DNA of 64,000 bases from NCBI GenBank assembly GCA_013339895.1, contig JABACO010000001.1:5730218-5794217 (forward strand), written 5' to 3'. How positions within the stretch are numbered: the stretch's first letter is position 1; each line of letters begins with the position of its first letter. Below the pieces are notes generated by a model. It was given only the letters and a program-made list of their open reading frames with translations, was not told the DNA's origin and did no database searches. A program made the translations under genes and the position numbers. Shown piece by piece: positions 47,001 through 59,225 of this stretch. The DNA comes from Ephydatia muelleri. Taxonomy: Eukaryota > Porifera > Demospongiae > Spongillida > Spongillidae.

Positions 47001-48906
47001 CAAGCCGTCTCCAATGTTGCTTGGCAGCAGGCTCAGTTAGCCCTAGTAGGGGAGGCCTGGGTCTTCGCAGTCTCCTTCACCACTCTAGTGCTTGTTTCAT
47101 CGCTTCCATAGACCATTCCGGTATTGCCCTTGGAGAGAACCACCACTTGGAGCAATCAATTGACGACTTCAATCTCTTCATCGCGGACTCCGAGGATACT
47201 TGCGTTCAGGGCATTACTGATGCTCCACCTTGCCAAAGGGACCTGTCGTCTAAGATCGAAGACCATCAGCTCAAGATTCTGTTTGACCTTTCTTCATCAC
47301 CAGCCAACCGGGCTCGGCTACCCTCTGTGTTTTCTCCCCACGCCTCAGCTTGGCTTTCGGTCATGCCAACTCCCCACCTGAACTTACAAGTTACACCTAA
47401 AGCCTTCTGAATTTCAGGTGGCGCTAATAAAACGGCTCGGAATTAACATCTCTTAACTCCTGTGTCCTTCTCATGCCTTGACCCCATGGATCACCACACC
47501 CTTACGTGGCTTAATTGTTAGGCACAATTCTTTGAGGGACATATGGGAATCATGTAAGCTGGCATGTTTTGCGGGTCAAATCGAGGCAGGCAGTGGGCTC
47601 ACCCCGCAGATATCTTGGTCCATAATTGGGAGTTTGATAAACGGGTAACATAGGATTTCACCATTTCATCACCACTAAATCATTCTACATGTACTTTGAA
47701 TGAAGCGAGTGTGATGCCGAATCCATCCGCATCGGTTGCCGAACTCCGCAACATGCCACAAATGATGAGAAATGCAACCGCTTGGGCTGGGTTTGTATCC
47801 CCTTGTATGGGTTTTGGGGAGAAGTAGCCAACAGGTTCTTCGACACACGGATCGCCACTCGAACTGCTGGTTTGTTGTTCAGCAGTGTCTGGGTTATATG
47901 GAAGGCTAAGCATAGTCCTGGTCAGGGCCAATGCTAGGGCCTTACTGGCTAGGTCGTCATTTTGATAACTGATAATGACTCTTTGTGTCTTAGGTAGGAA
48001 GGTTTGTAGTATTATGTGCTCATATTATTGCATTAAACATGTAAGTGTTGTCTGTGTTTAAAATTGTAAACTTATTTCTTTAGAGTGCTTGGGAGTTCTA
48101 ACAGATCATATCCAGAAATGGCCCATACTTAGGCGGTCATCTTGCCTTTTTAATTCAATTTGAATTTTAACCAACTCTATGATGTACTATAAGCAGGTCT
48201 GATTATGATATATGTACTTCAAACAATATTCCATTAACCATTCTTTAACTAAAATCAAGACAAAACCATATCCGTGGTTATAACCATAACCGTACATTGA
48301 GGACAATCCTAGGGAAGCGATGTTTTAAAATACGGCGACCCCACTAAAAATCTTGGCAAATGTAGTGTACTAACAATCCCTCATGGCAAATGCTGAGAAA
48401 AATCTGGCGTGCTTGGTATTGAAGTACCCCATACATGTCTACGGGAAGATATACGGGAATATTCGTTGATTCGCAAACCGCGAATTAATTACTTCTGACA
48501 TTTGACCGCTCATTTCTGGATATGTCACAGATCTTCAAGAACACTACATGTAGCTACTACCACTGCTCTCGCATAAATGCGTTAGCACATGAGCATGTTG
48601 AGCATTAAACCAACATTTCAAGGTACAGTGTAGTTGTGAATCCAGTAATTTCAATAAATATGCTCCTACAATGGCTTCTATATATATCACACTGCATAAA
48701 CTTACATATATATTTGCATATAATGATCCAAAAAAGGGAAAAGGTGTCGGTAGCCTTATTGCATCACTTGAGACATCTAAACCTCTGGGTACTACATCGT
48801 CACCAGCAACTGATCCATACGGATAAAATGAGCTCAATGGGATCGCAGCTCTGAACGGAATGCAGAGTATCAATAATAGACCAAGTACGTCCGTTGAATG
48901 TGCCAT
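34861..48906 (-). CDS. Adhesion G-protein-coupled receptor: signal peptide-NIDO-EGF-Ig-HormR-GAIN-7TM
   Basis: Sixteen minus-strand exons: 48706-48906, 44971-45249, 44258-44540, 43884-44007, 43653-43781, 43161-43283, 42985-43107, 39242-39508, 37560-37783, 37418-37500, 36495-36936, 36244-36462, 36080-36192, 35727-35989, 35601-35668, 34861-35524. Exon 1 gives a signal peptide ([17 protein letters not shown]) and the start of NIDO ([12 protein letters not shown]). Exons 2-3 finish NIDO ([20 protein letters not shown]). Four phase-1 EGF exons follow (DINEC...GSY.CSC), then an Ig I-set ([16 protein letters not shown]), HormR (YVWPETDIG...SPC), GAIN, a divergent GPS (GMWSTKGS ... NFGMLL), and seven helices ([10 protein letters not shown] near TM6). 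The cytoplasmic tail is about 120 residues. Phases agree throughout except for two indels: exon 4 lacks 2 nt and exon 15 (TM4) has 1 nt extra. Corrected length is 1,201 residues. Expected role: cell-surface adhesion sensing. Large introns 1 and 7 hold transposons. It may be functional with assembly errors, or a young pseudogene. Confidence 0.8.
40641..40870 (-). pseudogene. hAT transposase C-terminal dimerisation remnant
   Basis: The minus frame reads [20 protein letters not shown] and then [13 protein letters not shown]. This is the hAT dimerisation signature with a few residues deleted between the halves. The rest of the transposase is absent. Confidence 0.85.
41017..41071. repeat. (TG)n microsatellite
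   Basis: Uninterrupted TG run followed by a G run, inside the deleted hAT element. Confidence 0.95.
42344..42593. mobile_element. Near-full-length hairpin foldback element, 4-bp TSD AATT
   Basis: The left end GGGACAGTTTCCGCGAAAAT pairs with the right end over almost the whole element. Arms of about 118-120 bp meet near 42462-42477 with a 16-nt loop. AATT flanks both sides (42340-42343, 42594-42597). It lies in intron 7 of the receptor. No coding capacity. Confidence 0.92.
45690..46150. mobile_element. MITE-like repeat (GGCCCAT/TCATCTTGCC family), copy 1, interrupted
   Basis: Flanks of the nested element at 45781-46054 match the reverse complement of 48107-48524 (AATGGTTAATGGAATA; GACCGCC/ATCTTGCC). 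It ends near CATTTCTGGATATG at about 46137-46151. Copies differ by internal deletions. Confidence 0.8.
45781..46054. mobile_element. 274-bp foldback MITE inserted at TA (Tc1/mariner-like TSD)
   Basis: Ends CCGTAGAATAC are exact complements and lead into long arms (CGACCCCC, CTCCGCCCCTTA.GTGAGACC, ACGAGCGTATCTCCAAAACC). TA flanks each side. The empty site is readable in the sister repeat at about 48200-48215, which runs continuously through ATATATCATAATC. The insertion and its 2-bp duplication are therefore shown within this window. Confidence 0.9.
46870..47935 (+). mobile_element. LINE fragment (same RLE family), decayed, in receptor intron 1
   Basis: The plus strand begins at [12 protein letters not shown], then [53 protein letters not shown], and ends around a VAELRN/GFVSP segment, collinear with the RT thumb through the endonuclease tail of the 502-2502 frame. 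Frameshifts and stops are frequent. It lies antisense to the receptor. Confidence 0.85.
48107..48524. mobile_element. 418-bp MITE-like repeat, copy 2, with 14-bp TIRs
   Basis: Ends CATATCCAGAAATG (48107-48120) and its complement (48511-48524). GGCGGTCATCTTGCC and the reverse of CCATTCTTTAACTAAAATC match copies at 45.7-46.15 and 57.2 kb. No clear TSD was seen. Confidence 0.8.
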
Positions 48907-49135
48907 GTGACTGCCTGGGAATAAAATTAATATTAGTTGCAAATGCATGAAAATCACGTATATTGACAAACTGAATTTTGCAGTTTTGATCAATTGGGGG
49001 CATTTGCTTAGAATTGTTCAACTGCAAACACTCTAGATGTATGTAATGAAACCCTACATTGACCATTTCAATAATAATGCGATGAACATGGCATGATACA
49101 TTACGCAGGTAGTATATATATATTTGGAACGTTCT

Positions 49136-49908
49136 ATACGAAAATGGGTCTTGTGGATTATATTTTATAACATAAATTTTAAAATGTTATTATCTTCCGA
49201 AATATTAACGCTATCGGGTTCCTATTTTTAACACAACATACCACACCATTACTATATGTGACAACCCATTTTGGTGCCTTACACATACGGGGTACCGACG
49301 TTACAAGGTCCGATACCCCGTAGGGTTCAAAACGGCCACATCTTCAGGTAGGAGTGTCCAAATCGGTTCAAAATAGGTACCTATGTAGAAGGGTCCTACC
49401 GCTATTGATTTGTTCTGTTCGTTAATTCTTGCATTATCCGTTATGAAGATACAAGTGTGTAAAGTAATTGCATTTTTCCCGGGTGTTACGCGCCATTAAC
49501 GTATTACTACTGGCTTCGAGGATCCTCGTAATATGTCAATGGCGCGTAACGCCCAGGAAATATGCAATTACTTTGAACACATGTATCTCCATAACGGATA
49601 AAGCAAAAATTAACGAACAGAACAAATCAATAGCGGTAGGACCCTTCTACATGGGTACCTAGTTTGAACCGATTTGGACACTCCTACCTGAAGATGTGGC
49701 CGTTTTGAACCCTACGGGGTATCAGACCTTGTAACGTCAGTACCCCGCATGTGTAAGACACCAAAATTGAGTTTCACATATAGTAATGGTGTGGTATGTT
49801 GTGTTGAAAATAGGAACCTGATAGCGTTAATATTTCGGAAGATATATCATTTTAAATTTTATGTTATAAAATAAAATCCACAAGACCCATTTTCGTATAG
49901 AACGTTCC
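49136..49908. mobile_element. 773-bp foldback element, arms about 370 bp, 4-bp TSD ATTT
   Basis: The left end GGAACGTTCTATACGAAAAT and the right end are exact complements. Pairing extends through AACGCTATCG, GGGTACCGACGTTACAAGG, the AACGAACAGAACAAATC block and GGCGCGTAACGCC, to a short centre at about 49508-49522. ATTT flanks both sides (49132-49135, 49909-49912). It lies about 230 bp upstream of the receptor start codon, in the presumed promoter region. The half copy at 15055-15432 is its close relative. Confidence 0.92.
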
Positions 49909-49990
49909 ATTTGTCCTCATGTCACTTTAGTTTCATACCAATGTGTATGACCCAGTACCGGTAGTCCTATAAGCATATCCACGCTACCGG

Positions 49991-50060
49991 CAGGGGCGGA
50001 TCCAGGGATTTTAAAAAGGGGGTGGGTGCCCCCTACTACACTTTGAGTATAGCAGTATTA
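49991..50060 (+). mobile_element. Orphan hAT-type left terminus
   Basis: CAGGGGCGGATCCAGG followed by a G run and CCCCC resembles the terminus of the 15982 hAT copy. No matching right end was found downstream, so only a terminal scrap can be claimed. Confidence 0.45.
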
Positions 50061-50304
50061 TTAACACAACTGTTGATATGATAGTACAAATTATCACTCA
50101 ACACAACTACATGTACATGGCATTGGTATTATACAGAGGCGACGAGCCTTTGTTACTCTAATTGTGCATAAGAATATCACATTCTGTTACTCAAAAAATT
50201 GGACACTTTGTTTCAGAAATAGTTCCAACTTCTCATCTTTATTTTAAAAAACAATCTCATAAAACAATCTTTTGCCGCATACATGTACATGTAGTTCGCA
50301 AGAT

Positions 50305-50862
50305 AAGATCACAAATATTTAGGCTAAATTCTCTCTCAAATATTCAGTCCACACCATGCGGTACAGTATACGTTATACCATGCATGATATAATAATAATA
50401 ATCGTATAATCGGTTAATGCCTGCATGTCGTAATTTTTTAAGACACAACTTATATTGCAATATTGCATGTATAGGAATATTCCTAACGCTTGAAAGCAAG
50501 TGTTAAGAATATTTACATTTTTTGGTACACCTTCAAACTACTTTGCTAATCCGCTATATCTTAGTCCCTGCTATAGTGATGTAAAACTTCTTGGTATCCG
50601 AATACTTGTCTTTTGAACCTCTATCTCTCCATCATAATTACTAGCTAGTAGTTTACTAATGCTAATGATTGTAACACTTTTTGCATACAATTCCTATACA
50701 TGCAATATTACAATATAAGTTGTGTCTTAAATTACGACATGCAGGCATTAACCGATTATACGATTATTATTATTATATATCATGCATGGTATCACGTATA
50801 CTGTACCGCATGGTGTGGACTGAATATTTGAGAGAGAATTTAGCCTAAATATTTGTGATCTT
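50305..50862. repeat. 558-bp inverted repeat, arms about 174 bp, 211-nt loop
   Basis: Left arm 50305-50478 and right arm 50690-50862 are near-perfect complements (AAGATCACAAATATTTAGG ... GCATGTATAGGAAT). A small difference is ACGTTATACC against a TATCACGT variant. It carries ATT runs within the arms. It is probably a foldback element; no TSD was recognised. Confidence 0.92.
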
Positions 50863-50869
50863 GTGAGAT

Positions 50870-52700
50870 TTTGTTTTGCAGCAGTTATGGTCGACGTGAA
50901 AGCTTTTGAACCAGAGATGATCATTAGTATTGTATGTAGTTATGTAGGTAGCTGCATGGTAGAGCGTATACGTGTAGTTGTACGCTGAGTGGACTTATAG
51001 TGTTGTGTGTGGGTGCATACAAGGTTGTACGCTGAGATTTGTCACTGGTTTTCCTAGTACATCACTAAGAGACGTATATACACAGACTTGTACAAAAGCA
51101 ACAAACAGGGGGAATGCCTGTAAGCAATGTATTGATAAACACTGCTTATATTATGATCTTGCATACACGTACAGTAGGTATAACCAGCTGAGAGAGGAAT
51201 TCAGTTGAATTTGCCTTGTGATTTCACTTTTTGTGACTGTGCTTTCATTGAATCCAGGAAGTGGCCTTCTGCGTCAGTCTTGTAGCTACATGTATATGCA
51301 TGTACTTCTTCGCGAATCGCCACAGTTATTACTGAAGGAAGGCCACTTTTTCGATAATGATAACCCGAATCTTTCCCATACGCATGTTTGAGAGTTTTTG
51401 GAAGCAAATAGTGTTACGTGTAGGTGTGGAAGCCATCCAGAAGTAAATTTTTGCGTAATAAGTACAACACTTACATGTGTACGTTGTTAATATCACGCTG
51501 TCGGGACGCAGGGTGTGGTTCCATGCATGCACGTGCGTAAATAGTAAACGAATTCTTTAAAATCTTATTTCATTATTGTTGTGTTCTTAATTGACACACA
51601 AGGATCCGAAATGAGGATTAAGTCTAGGTAGAAGCGCAGCTAGCTCCGTGACGCGTTGCTCAACCGGAATCACAATGTAGCGAATCAATGCAAGAGCATG
51701 AGCATGAACTACATAACACAGCTCGGGTATATATATGCACATTCAACAATACACAAAGAAGACAAGAAACATCATTGTGCACATAGGTGCGTGTGAATGG
51801 AGGCCTCAGAGAAGGCTCCCGCTGAGGTCACTATTGTGTGTTAATGTGTGCATGAATGAGTCCTGCCATAACAATTATTTCCTTTACTGTAAGGTATATG
51901 CAATAGTAATACCACGTCCGCATACATGCATGTTTAACCAGTGAAACATTGATAGAAAAGGAGTACTAAAGGCGACGTTGCGACATAAAGGAGTGTGATA
52001 TAAACCATGGTAGACGTTACACAAAGATGTCTTCACTGACGCACACGATTTTGGATTGAGGTTTTGAATTGGCCTTTCTGCTGGCTTCCGTACAACGTTA
52101 TTTGCTTCTAAAACTCTCGAGCATACTTGTTGTAAGGTTTCGGGTTCTTTATCCCGTTCAAGCTGATGCGAAGATAAGTACATTGGGCCACCTGAGTTCC
52201 GACGTCAGGTTCAATTGCCGCGCAGAACTTACATCGTTTTCGATATGCGTTGTCTCAAAACGTAAGCGAAACTTAAGCAATGCGGATCAGAAAAAAAAAA
52301 GAAAAAGAAACTCTGATCTGGAACCAAACTTACACGCACACGCGCGTGTAACCCACAGAGCTGACCTGGCAAGCCCGTACCTTTGCTGCGCGTGATTTTT
52401 TTAACTCGTCGTAGGGCGGCGTTCAACATGTATTCTATCCAGAGGCACCACTAATGGTCTACTCTATAGATGAGGTTAATATCTCACAACAAAGAATCAT
52501 AGTAAAAAAACAACTCACCTTTCGATAACTGATTGCTGAATTGGTTTCACTATAGGCAGCAGTTCACTATAAAGCATATTCTAACAAAATAACTTTTGAG
52601 TCTGTTGGTCTGTTAGTCAACCGGACGTCCGGTTGACCATTGTGTTAACAAAAAGCCCACGCCCCCGTCATCTATTGGTGGGAAGAGGTCTTTGATCCGC
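50870..52700. other. No gene recognised
   Basis: Small open frames only. No domain motif was seen. Confidence 0.45.
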
Positions 52701-52707
52701 TATCCCA

Positions 52708-52790
52708 TGGTGGAAAGGCTTAAATCAACATTGGGTATTTTGATGCTATTAGTTGTGTCTATTGTGAATGCTTATCGCGCCGGGATCGTC
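52708..52790. repeat. Dispersed 80-bp repeat, copy A
   Basis: Shares GGTGGAAAGGCTTAAATCAA and following sequence with 61365-61446. Both copies are open in the frame VERLKSTLGILM, but most differences change residues. Confidence 0.75.
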
Positions 52791-52799
52791 GAGTTTGTG

Positions 52800-55700
52800 C
52801 CGTGATGGCATGCTTGATTTGAAGCTACAACCACGAATTTAAACCAATCCTACAGTACATATAGGCCCACTTGCATAAGTCATGGAAAGGGTAAGTGTCA
52901 ACATGTCACAGAGCTCTGCAACGCACCGTACATTGTTCCATGCATGCCCTGTACTGTAGGGCTGTAGCTAAGAAACACATCAGATGGTGTCAGAAGTGAA
53001 GTATAATCCATTTCTCTCCAGCATGCACAATATGATAAGCAAAATGAGCGTGCAAAAATGAAATTTTTTTATATTGTTCGTAGATATGTGAAATTGAATG
53101 GATTGCCAGCCAGCAGAATGGAATCACAGACTGTTGGGTGCAATATACAATATGTATAGGTCTACAGCATAGACACAACTCAACACACGTACGGATGCCC
53201 AATGAGTTTCTCATGAGCCGCTTATCACCCTGTTCACAGAATTGTTATATGGGACCACACGTGTGCACTGAGAGGAACTTATACGGTCTTGCCGTTTTTG
53301 AATGTGATCTATTTGTCATCATAGTAATGCTGTGCGCTGTAGACTGTATATGCGTCCTCTGCATGCTCTTATCCTGCCTGTAGATTCAGCTCTGTTCCAG
53401 GGGTATGTTTAAAAAATTACTTTACGTAAACAGCCGCCGCAATGCTTGCAGAATGCCTGTGAGGTGTCGTGTTGCTACGCTGAAGTGGATTCCACTCCCC
53501 CTTATTCACGTTACCAGGAACACTTTATGGCTGCCCAGTGAACTGAGCTATACCCATATTAGGTAGTATAATGAACCTGCAAGATCAACAGGATTTATGT
53601 GACAGAGTGCCCTGTGTATTATCTGACTGACCCAATATACTATGGAAATTCAGTGGTGAGAATGGCAGAACATATCTCAGCCACCAGTATACATGCACAA
53701 ACAGTATTATTACATGAGTGCAACAGTATACATAGGAATGCACACTAGGTGTATTGATTATAGACAAGAGGCCTCTGGATGTTGGGTCAGGTAATGCTCG
53801 AGCATGGACAAGAGTAGCTGGCATTAATGTCTACAACAACGAGAGAAAGTTGGTGGTACAGTACGTAGGATTTGATAATAATGGTGGTGTAAAAAGCAAG
53901 AAAACAAGTGTATAATGATAATGCGTAGCAGTACGTAATCCATTGCAGCTGTGACACCATGGGTCTGGATACCAGACTATATTTGATTCAGCTGTGTTGA
54001 TCGGAGATGTTTACCACAACAATGACGTCCAAATCGTTAATGAGGTCCAATATAAATCTGTTTCATAGTTATTGTATGTATAAAATTCACATAGTTCTAA
54101 TCATATGCATATGTGAAGGCAATGTAAGTTTTTGAATACATCTAACTGTATAATACATTCAATGTTTGGAAACATATACAAAAAGAAGTGTGCTTTCTAG
54201 AATATCAATAGTTGATCTACACCCAACTCCACCAAACACCTCCACAGCTGACAACCATTCCTAACTTATCTAATCTGAACAATCTATCTGCACGTCTGAG
54301 AGCCATACTAACTGTACCCACCTCCACCCCATCACCACGTCTGAACAATCTCCACATACTGACAGTCCACTTCAGGAGTAACACCCACACCATCTTTCCC
54401 TTTCATCACTACATGCCACCCATATCCCACCTCTTGATGAGTTTCATATTTTTCGAAGGCATTCCAATTTTTGTATTCATGATCTTAAGCCATCTCACGT
54501 ACCAGTCATATAGCAATAATCATTATTTATTCATACTTTTTCTGAGCTACTTGCAAGTAGCAGCACCATCATAGAAGGAATTTGATGTGAGTCACCTTTT
54601 CCTTTCATTGTCCATGCAGTTATACATCTAGTCTCATCAGTGATAAGAAAATCTAATTACTAGGAAATGCTTCAAATGCAGATGACAAGTATTTATGCTT
54701 ACCACTCAAATTACTTGATAAAAGTATGGATGCTTCCAAAATAGGCAATCTATCGTGCAGACAGTAGTTAGTATAAACTTCCTTCTTGTGTCCATGGGCA
54801 ATATGGCATACCAAGTGAATTGAATGCTTTCTATTGTGTCATGTTCAAACTCTACTGCTCCATTGAGTTGTGGGTGGGCTTTCTCCTCCCCATTGATGCC
54901 AGCAACACCTTGCAGGATATCCATTTTTAAGGGCATAAAAGATAAAACAGTCACACACATTCGATACAGGTTCGCCCTTGTACACAATCCACCACCACAG
55001 CTATATGGTTACGTCATGCAGTTACTGATTCCCGCTCAACACTCTTGGTCAGATCCAGTGAGTGTCCAAAAGCAGGTGTCAGCATCCATGATGAGCAGTA
55101 TTGCACCTTTTGTTCTGACTCCTCACCATTCCATGTGTAGAGTCCGATGTCTCACCACTCCATTTGTGGAGGATGTTGCGATTCTTTGTAGACAGATCAA
55201 ATTATATACATGTACATGCATGTGGGCGCAGACCACCAGTTGCTGGTAATAAAAATGCAATGGGAGTAAACAGAAGCCATATGGAACAACTAAGCAGAGT
55301 AGGCGTTGCTAAAGATCAAAGAGAGATGATATGTTGGCAAATTGGCCCAATGGAGATGCATAAAGCTTCCATAAAGCCTCTTCAACTGTTCTGAGAGGAT
55401 CTGTAACCTGATGTGGTTAGAAACTAAGACCCAGTGTTAGAAATTACAGTACAATGCCTATGTGTTGAGCCATTCCAATCATGCACTGGTGTATATGCAT
55501 GCTTAATAATATACTCTTTCTTGCAACACCACAAATAGAATCTGTGATGTACTACTGTACTTCACACAGTGATCAAAAGTTCAGCTGTTGTTTGTTAAAA
55601 CTGCTGTGCGCACATGCCAAATTGACATTCCCAACAAAAATCTATTTGGCATTGCGTACATTGTATGTGCACCATAGCGTTTGTATACTCACCACACCCT

Positions 55701-56092
55701 TTGCCCGCAACACAGTCGGTAATGTGCAAACACAGCATCATTGTTTTTATTTTTAACAGGAACACAGTGCATTTGAGTACATCACTATTGGTCCAGGGAC
55801 AATCATCTCATGAGCTGTTGAATGACAGCCTTGCCAGCCTATTGCCCTGTTGAAGGACCACAACGTATGCATGTGGTTCAAGGGACTCTGAATAGCTAAT
55901 TATTGAATAACAGCTTTGGCACGAATATTGTCCCCTGCCTTTTTTCTACGTGCATTCAGTGCCTTTTCAAGCATTGCATCCGCACTAACTTTACTGCACA
56001 GCAGCATGTGCAGATCTGGTACACACTACAGTGGCCCACTATATTAAGGTCCCTATGTGAAAAGGAAACCAAATAGGCACGTGGTTGGCTTG
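52800..56092. other. No gene recognised
   Basis: Several 60-140 codon open frames exist on both strands, but none shows a family signature or a plausible exon chain. Confidence 0.45.
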
Positions 56093-56248
56093 CACAGCAA
56101 AAAAAGGCGCAAATCATATTTTGATTTCACATGTGATCTTTTTTTCATATCTGTACCAAAATGTTAACAGTTTTGATACAGATATGAAAAAAAAAAAACA
56201 GATCACTTGTGGAATCAAAATATGATTTGCGTTTTTTTTTTTGCTGTG
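56093..56248. mobile_element. 156-bp hairpin MITE (CACAGCAAAA ends)
   Basis: Left CACAGCAA pairs with right TTGCTGTG. The arms contain GCAAATCATATTTTGAT and TTCATATCTGTACCAAAA and their complements, with A/T-run length differences. The loop is only about 9 nt near 56167-56175. No coding capacity. Confidence 0.88.
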
Positions 56249-57182
56249 TGGATCGAATGTTCAATGACAAATGTCAGCGAGCTAGATCAAACCAGCGCTC
56301 ACGTGCTTGTGACTCGCGAGCTTCTTCTGCATGGGTCCGATCGCGGCGTGCAACGCCCTGCGTCAAACATCTGCTAGATCCTCCTTTCAGTACAGAGGCC
56401 CTGCAATCATCACAAGATAAACACAAGATAAACTATCCGATATGCAAATCTAGACATTCCTTTTATACGCGCTTACATGTAGATTCACATAGTCGACGGA
56501 ATCGCTACGGCCACTACGGCTATGGCCGTACCACTTTTTACGGCTGATTAATAATTCATTGGTTATTCGTACATATAGACTTAGAGTATACAACACGTAC
56601 ATTGCTGGCCGCAACCATTAGCGGACGGCGCTCAATTGCCACTAGCTTATTGTGCCAATTTGAGTCAGCTGCTCTAGTGTTCATTGAAATCAAGATGGAT
56701 GCTACGGTGGCCCTGGAGGTCGCGCGACCAAACATTGTACGACAAGCGGTTTTTTGATTGAACAATATAGCGACGGTCCGATTCCGTGTTCGAGCAATGG
56801 AGCAGCGGTCCGATTCTGCGATCGATCCCATTCCGCGATCAAACGATCATCCACTTCCGCTACCGCGCTAACTAGCATTGATCTATTTTTGGGATCAAAC
56901 AACGGTTTATATTTGGGATCGAACAACGGTCTATTTTTGAGATCGAACAGCGGACCGTTTCTCCGACCGACCAGCCAAAGGTACTATGGGATATATAGGT
57001 GGTACCTTGCATGACGTCACGTAATTTTATACTATTTGATATACAATAGTTCTTGAGGCGAGCAGTATGGTTCACAGAGACGACCCCAATAGTCGACCGT
57101 AAGTTAGCATATCACTATCAGGTAACGATGCATATACATGCACATGCAGGGCTAATAGTGCGATACTGGAGGCAGCACATAT

Positions 57183-57365
57183 GGAGAAATGGCCCATACA
57201 TAGGCGGTCATCTTGCTTTTTTTTTTCAAATTGAATTTCAAACACGTTTATAATTTACGATAAATCAGACTAATTGTGAATCTGTGCTTTATAAGATTAT
57301 ACCATTAACCATTCGTAAACTACAATCAAGACAAAAATTTAATTTCTACCGCGCATAATTTATTC
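57183..57365. mobile_element. MITE-like repeat, copy 3 (partial)
   Basis: GAGAAATGGCCCATACATAG, GGCGGTCATCTTGC and ACCATTAACCATTCGTAAAC match copies 1 and 2. The right part is absent or diverged. Confidence 0.75.
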
Positions 57366-57749
57366 ATAAACGAAGTAGTCACTACGTAATACCTTGCGTC
57401 ATCTTAGAATAAAGCTATAATTATTAAAATTATGTCGGCTAGCTAGTAGTGGTTATACGTTAACGGTTATAAACTTTAATGACTGTAACGTAACTATCGA
57501 TCAATACAATTTGAATTACAATTACAATTGAATCGATACACAAATTAAATTATCGGCTATGCGTCACTTGCACTGGAGATGTGGAGCGCATCAATTAGGC
57601 ACAATGATGCATGCAGGGATCGAACTATTCATGCTTTCATCTTCTGAGACGCAGGTGTTATGGTGAGTATACTATGTGAATTTAGTAGCGTAGGGTATGT
57701 TCGGCAGTGGGTAGTTTTCGGCCCTACATGTATGTGCATATCTTGGAAG

Positions 57750-58068
57750 TAGTAGATATGGCCTTCTCCCTATACTAGTACAGTTGGCCATCTCTCTATA
57801 ATGGTGGACATCTCCTTGTACAGTGTACTGTAACCAGTGGTAGCCTTCTCCCTTTACTCCCGAACCGTTAATTGCCCGTCTCCTTATACTGTTGGTCTTC
57901 TTCCTTTATTGTTAGACTGGTGGCCTTCTCCCTGTAATGCTGGTCTTCTCCCTATACTGTTCGCCTTCTCCCTATATACTGTTGGCCTTCTCCCTATACT
58001 GTTGGCCTTATCCCTATTCTGTTGGCCTTGTTGAGTGTGGATATGGTATACTGTTGGCCTTCTCAAAT
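57750..58068. repeat. Minisatellite, about 20-bp GTTGGCCTTCTCCCTATACT unit
   Basis: About a dozen imperfect copies occur with GGTC/GGCC and length variants, denser after 57880. They end just before the LamG/FN3 remnant. Confidence 0.85.
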
Positions 58069-58513
58069 TAGGGGCAAACCAGGGGGTGGATAGGGGGTGA
58101 GAGTGGTAAATCCCTGCCCTGTCCAATACCATACACTACTACAACTGTTTACAGCGTACAAACTGGTACAGGCCTGCACATCCGGTGGGTGTGGCCAAAG
58201 CAACTCCAGCAGGTTGAAGACATTACAAGCCATGCCCACATCCCAGGCTGCTCCCAATGTTACTGCTCTGAATGCTGAGACTGCACTGTCCAATCCAAAC
58301 GGCCTGCTGATCCAGTATGATGTGTGGGATGGGGGGGGCACCTTTCTTGGGGAAACCCCACCCTTTGGAAGTGTTTGATCTCCGATTATTATATATACCC
58401 CACCCCCGATTTACTGTGAACACGACTTGTATTTGTAGCCCCGCTCACGCCTCATGCTATGTAAGTACATGTAGGTGCCACACCCCCTGTATTGCAATGA
58501 AAATCAATGTGAG

Positions 58514-58518
<5 letters not shown>

Positions 58519-58577
<59 letters not shown>
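58519..58577. repeat. (TG)n microsatellite
   Basis: Uninterrupted TG run of about 58 nt. Confidence 0.95.
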
Positions 58578-58578
<1 letters not shown>

Positions 58579-58980
58579 CATATGTATTCATGCATACTCA
58601 CATTCACACATGTATCACTTGCACACATACTCACATACATATGCACACGTGTGTGTGTGTGTATTTGTGTATGGTTGTCACATCTTGGTCCCTTTCACAG
58701 CACCATTGGGGGTTCCAAGCCCTCGGCTTCTGGCACTCTCCTCTTCTTCTGTCAATGTGATGTAGTTTAACCCCTCAGTTCCCAATGGGATCATCACAGC
58801 CTGCAATGTGTAAGCTGTTTCCGTACTGGGGAACGTCCTTCTCACTACCTCAGTGTCCCGTGGTACATAACCTGCAGCCGTCAACGCAGTACAGCTTTGT
58901 GGAAGCAGCATGCACCACAGCTGGATGTCAGACTGGTGGTGTTACCAATGTCACAACACTGGATAGTGGTATGTATACGT

Positions 58981-58990
58981 TGTGTGTGTG

Positions 58991-59029
<39 letters not shown>

Positions 59030-59225
59030 GTGTGTGTTGTGTGTGTGTGTGTTTGTGTGTTGTGTGTGTGTGTTGTGTTGTGTGTTGTTTGTGTGTGTGT
59101 GTGTGTGTTGTGTGTTGTTTGTGTGTGTGTGTGTTGTGTGTGTGCATGCGTGTGTGTGTGTGTGTGTGTACATGTGCACATGTGTATGTGTGTGTGGGGG
59201 TGTGTATTTACATGTATGTGTGTGG
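58981..59225. repeat. (TG)n with TTG interruptions
   Basis: About 240 nt of TG repeats with periodic GTTGTG breaks. Cys/Val open frames here are artefacts. Confidence 0.95.

Noticed and set aside
49991..50862. One hAT element spanning the CAGGGGCGG terminus and the 50.3-50.9 kb inverted repeat
   Set aside because: No matching right TIR or target duplication was found beyond 50862, so the two are listed separately.
54212..54574. 120-codon frame with a hydrophobic C-terminus
   Set aside because: No family resemblance, no splice context and no conservation signal visible from one sequence.
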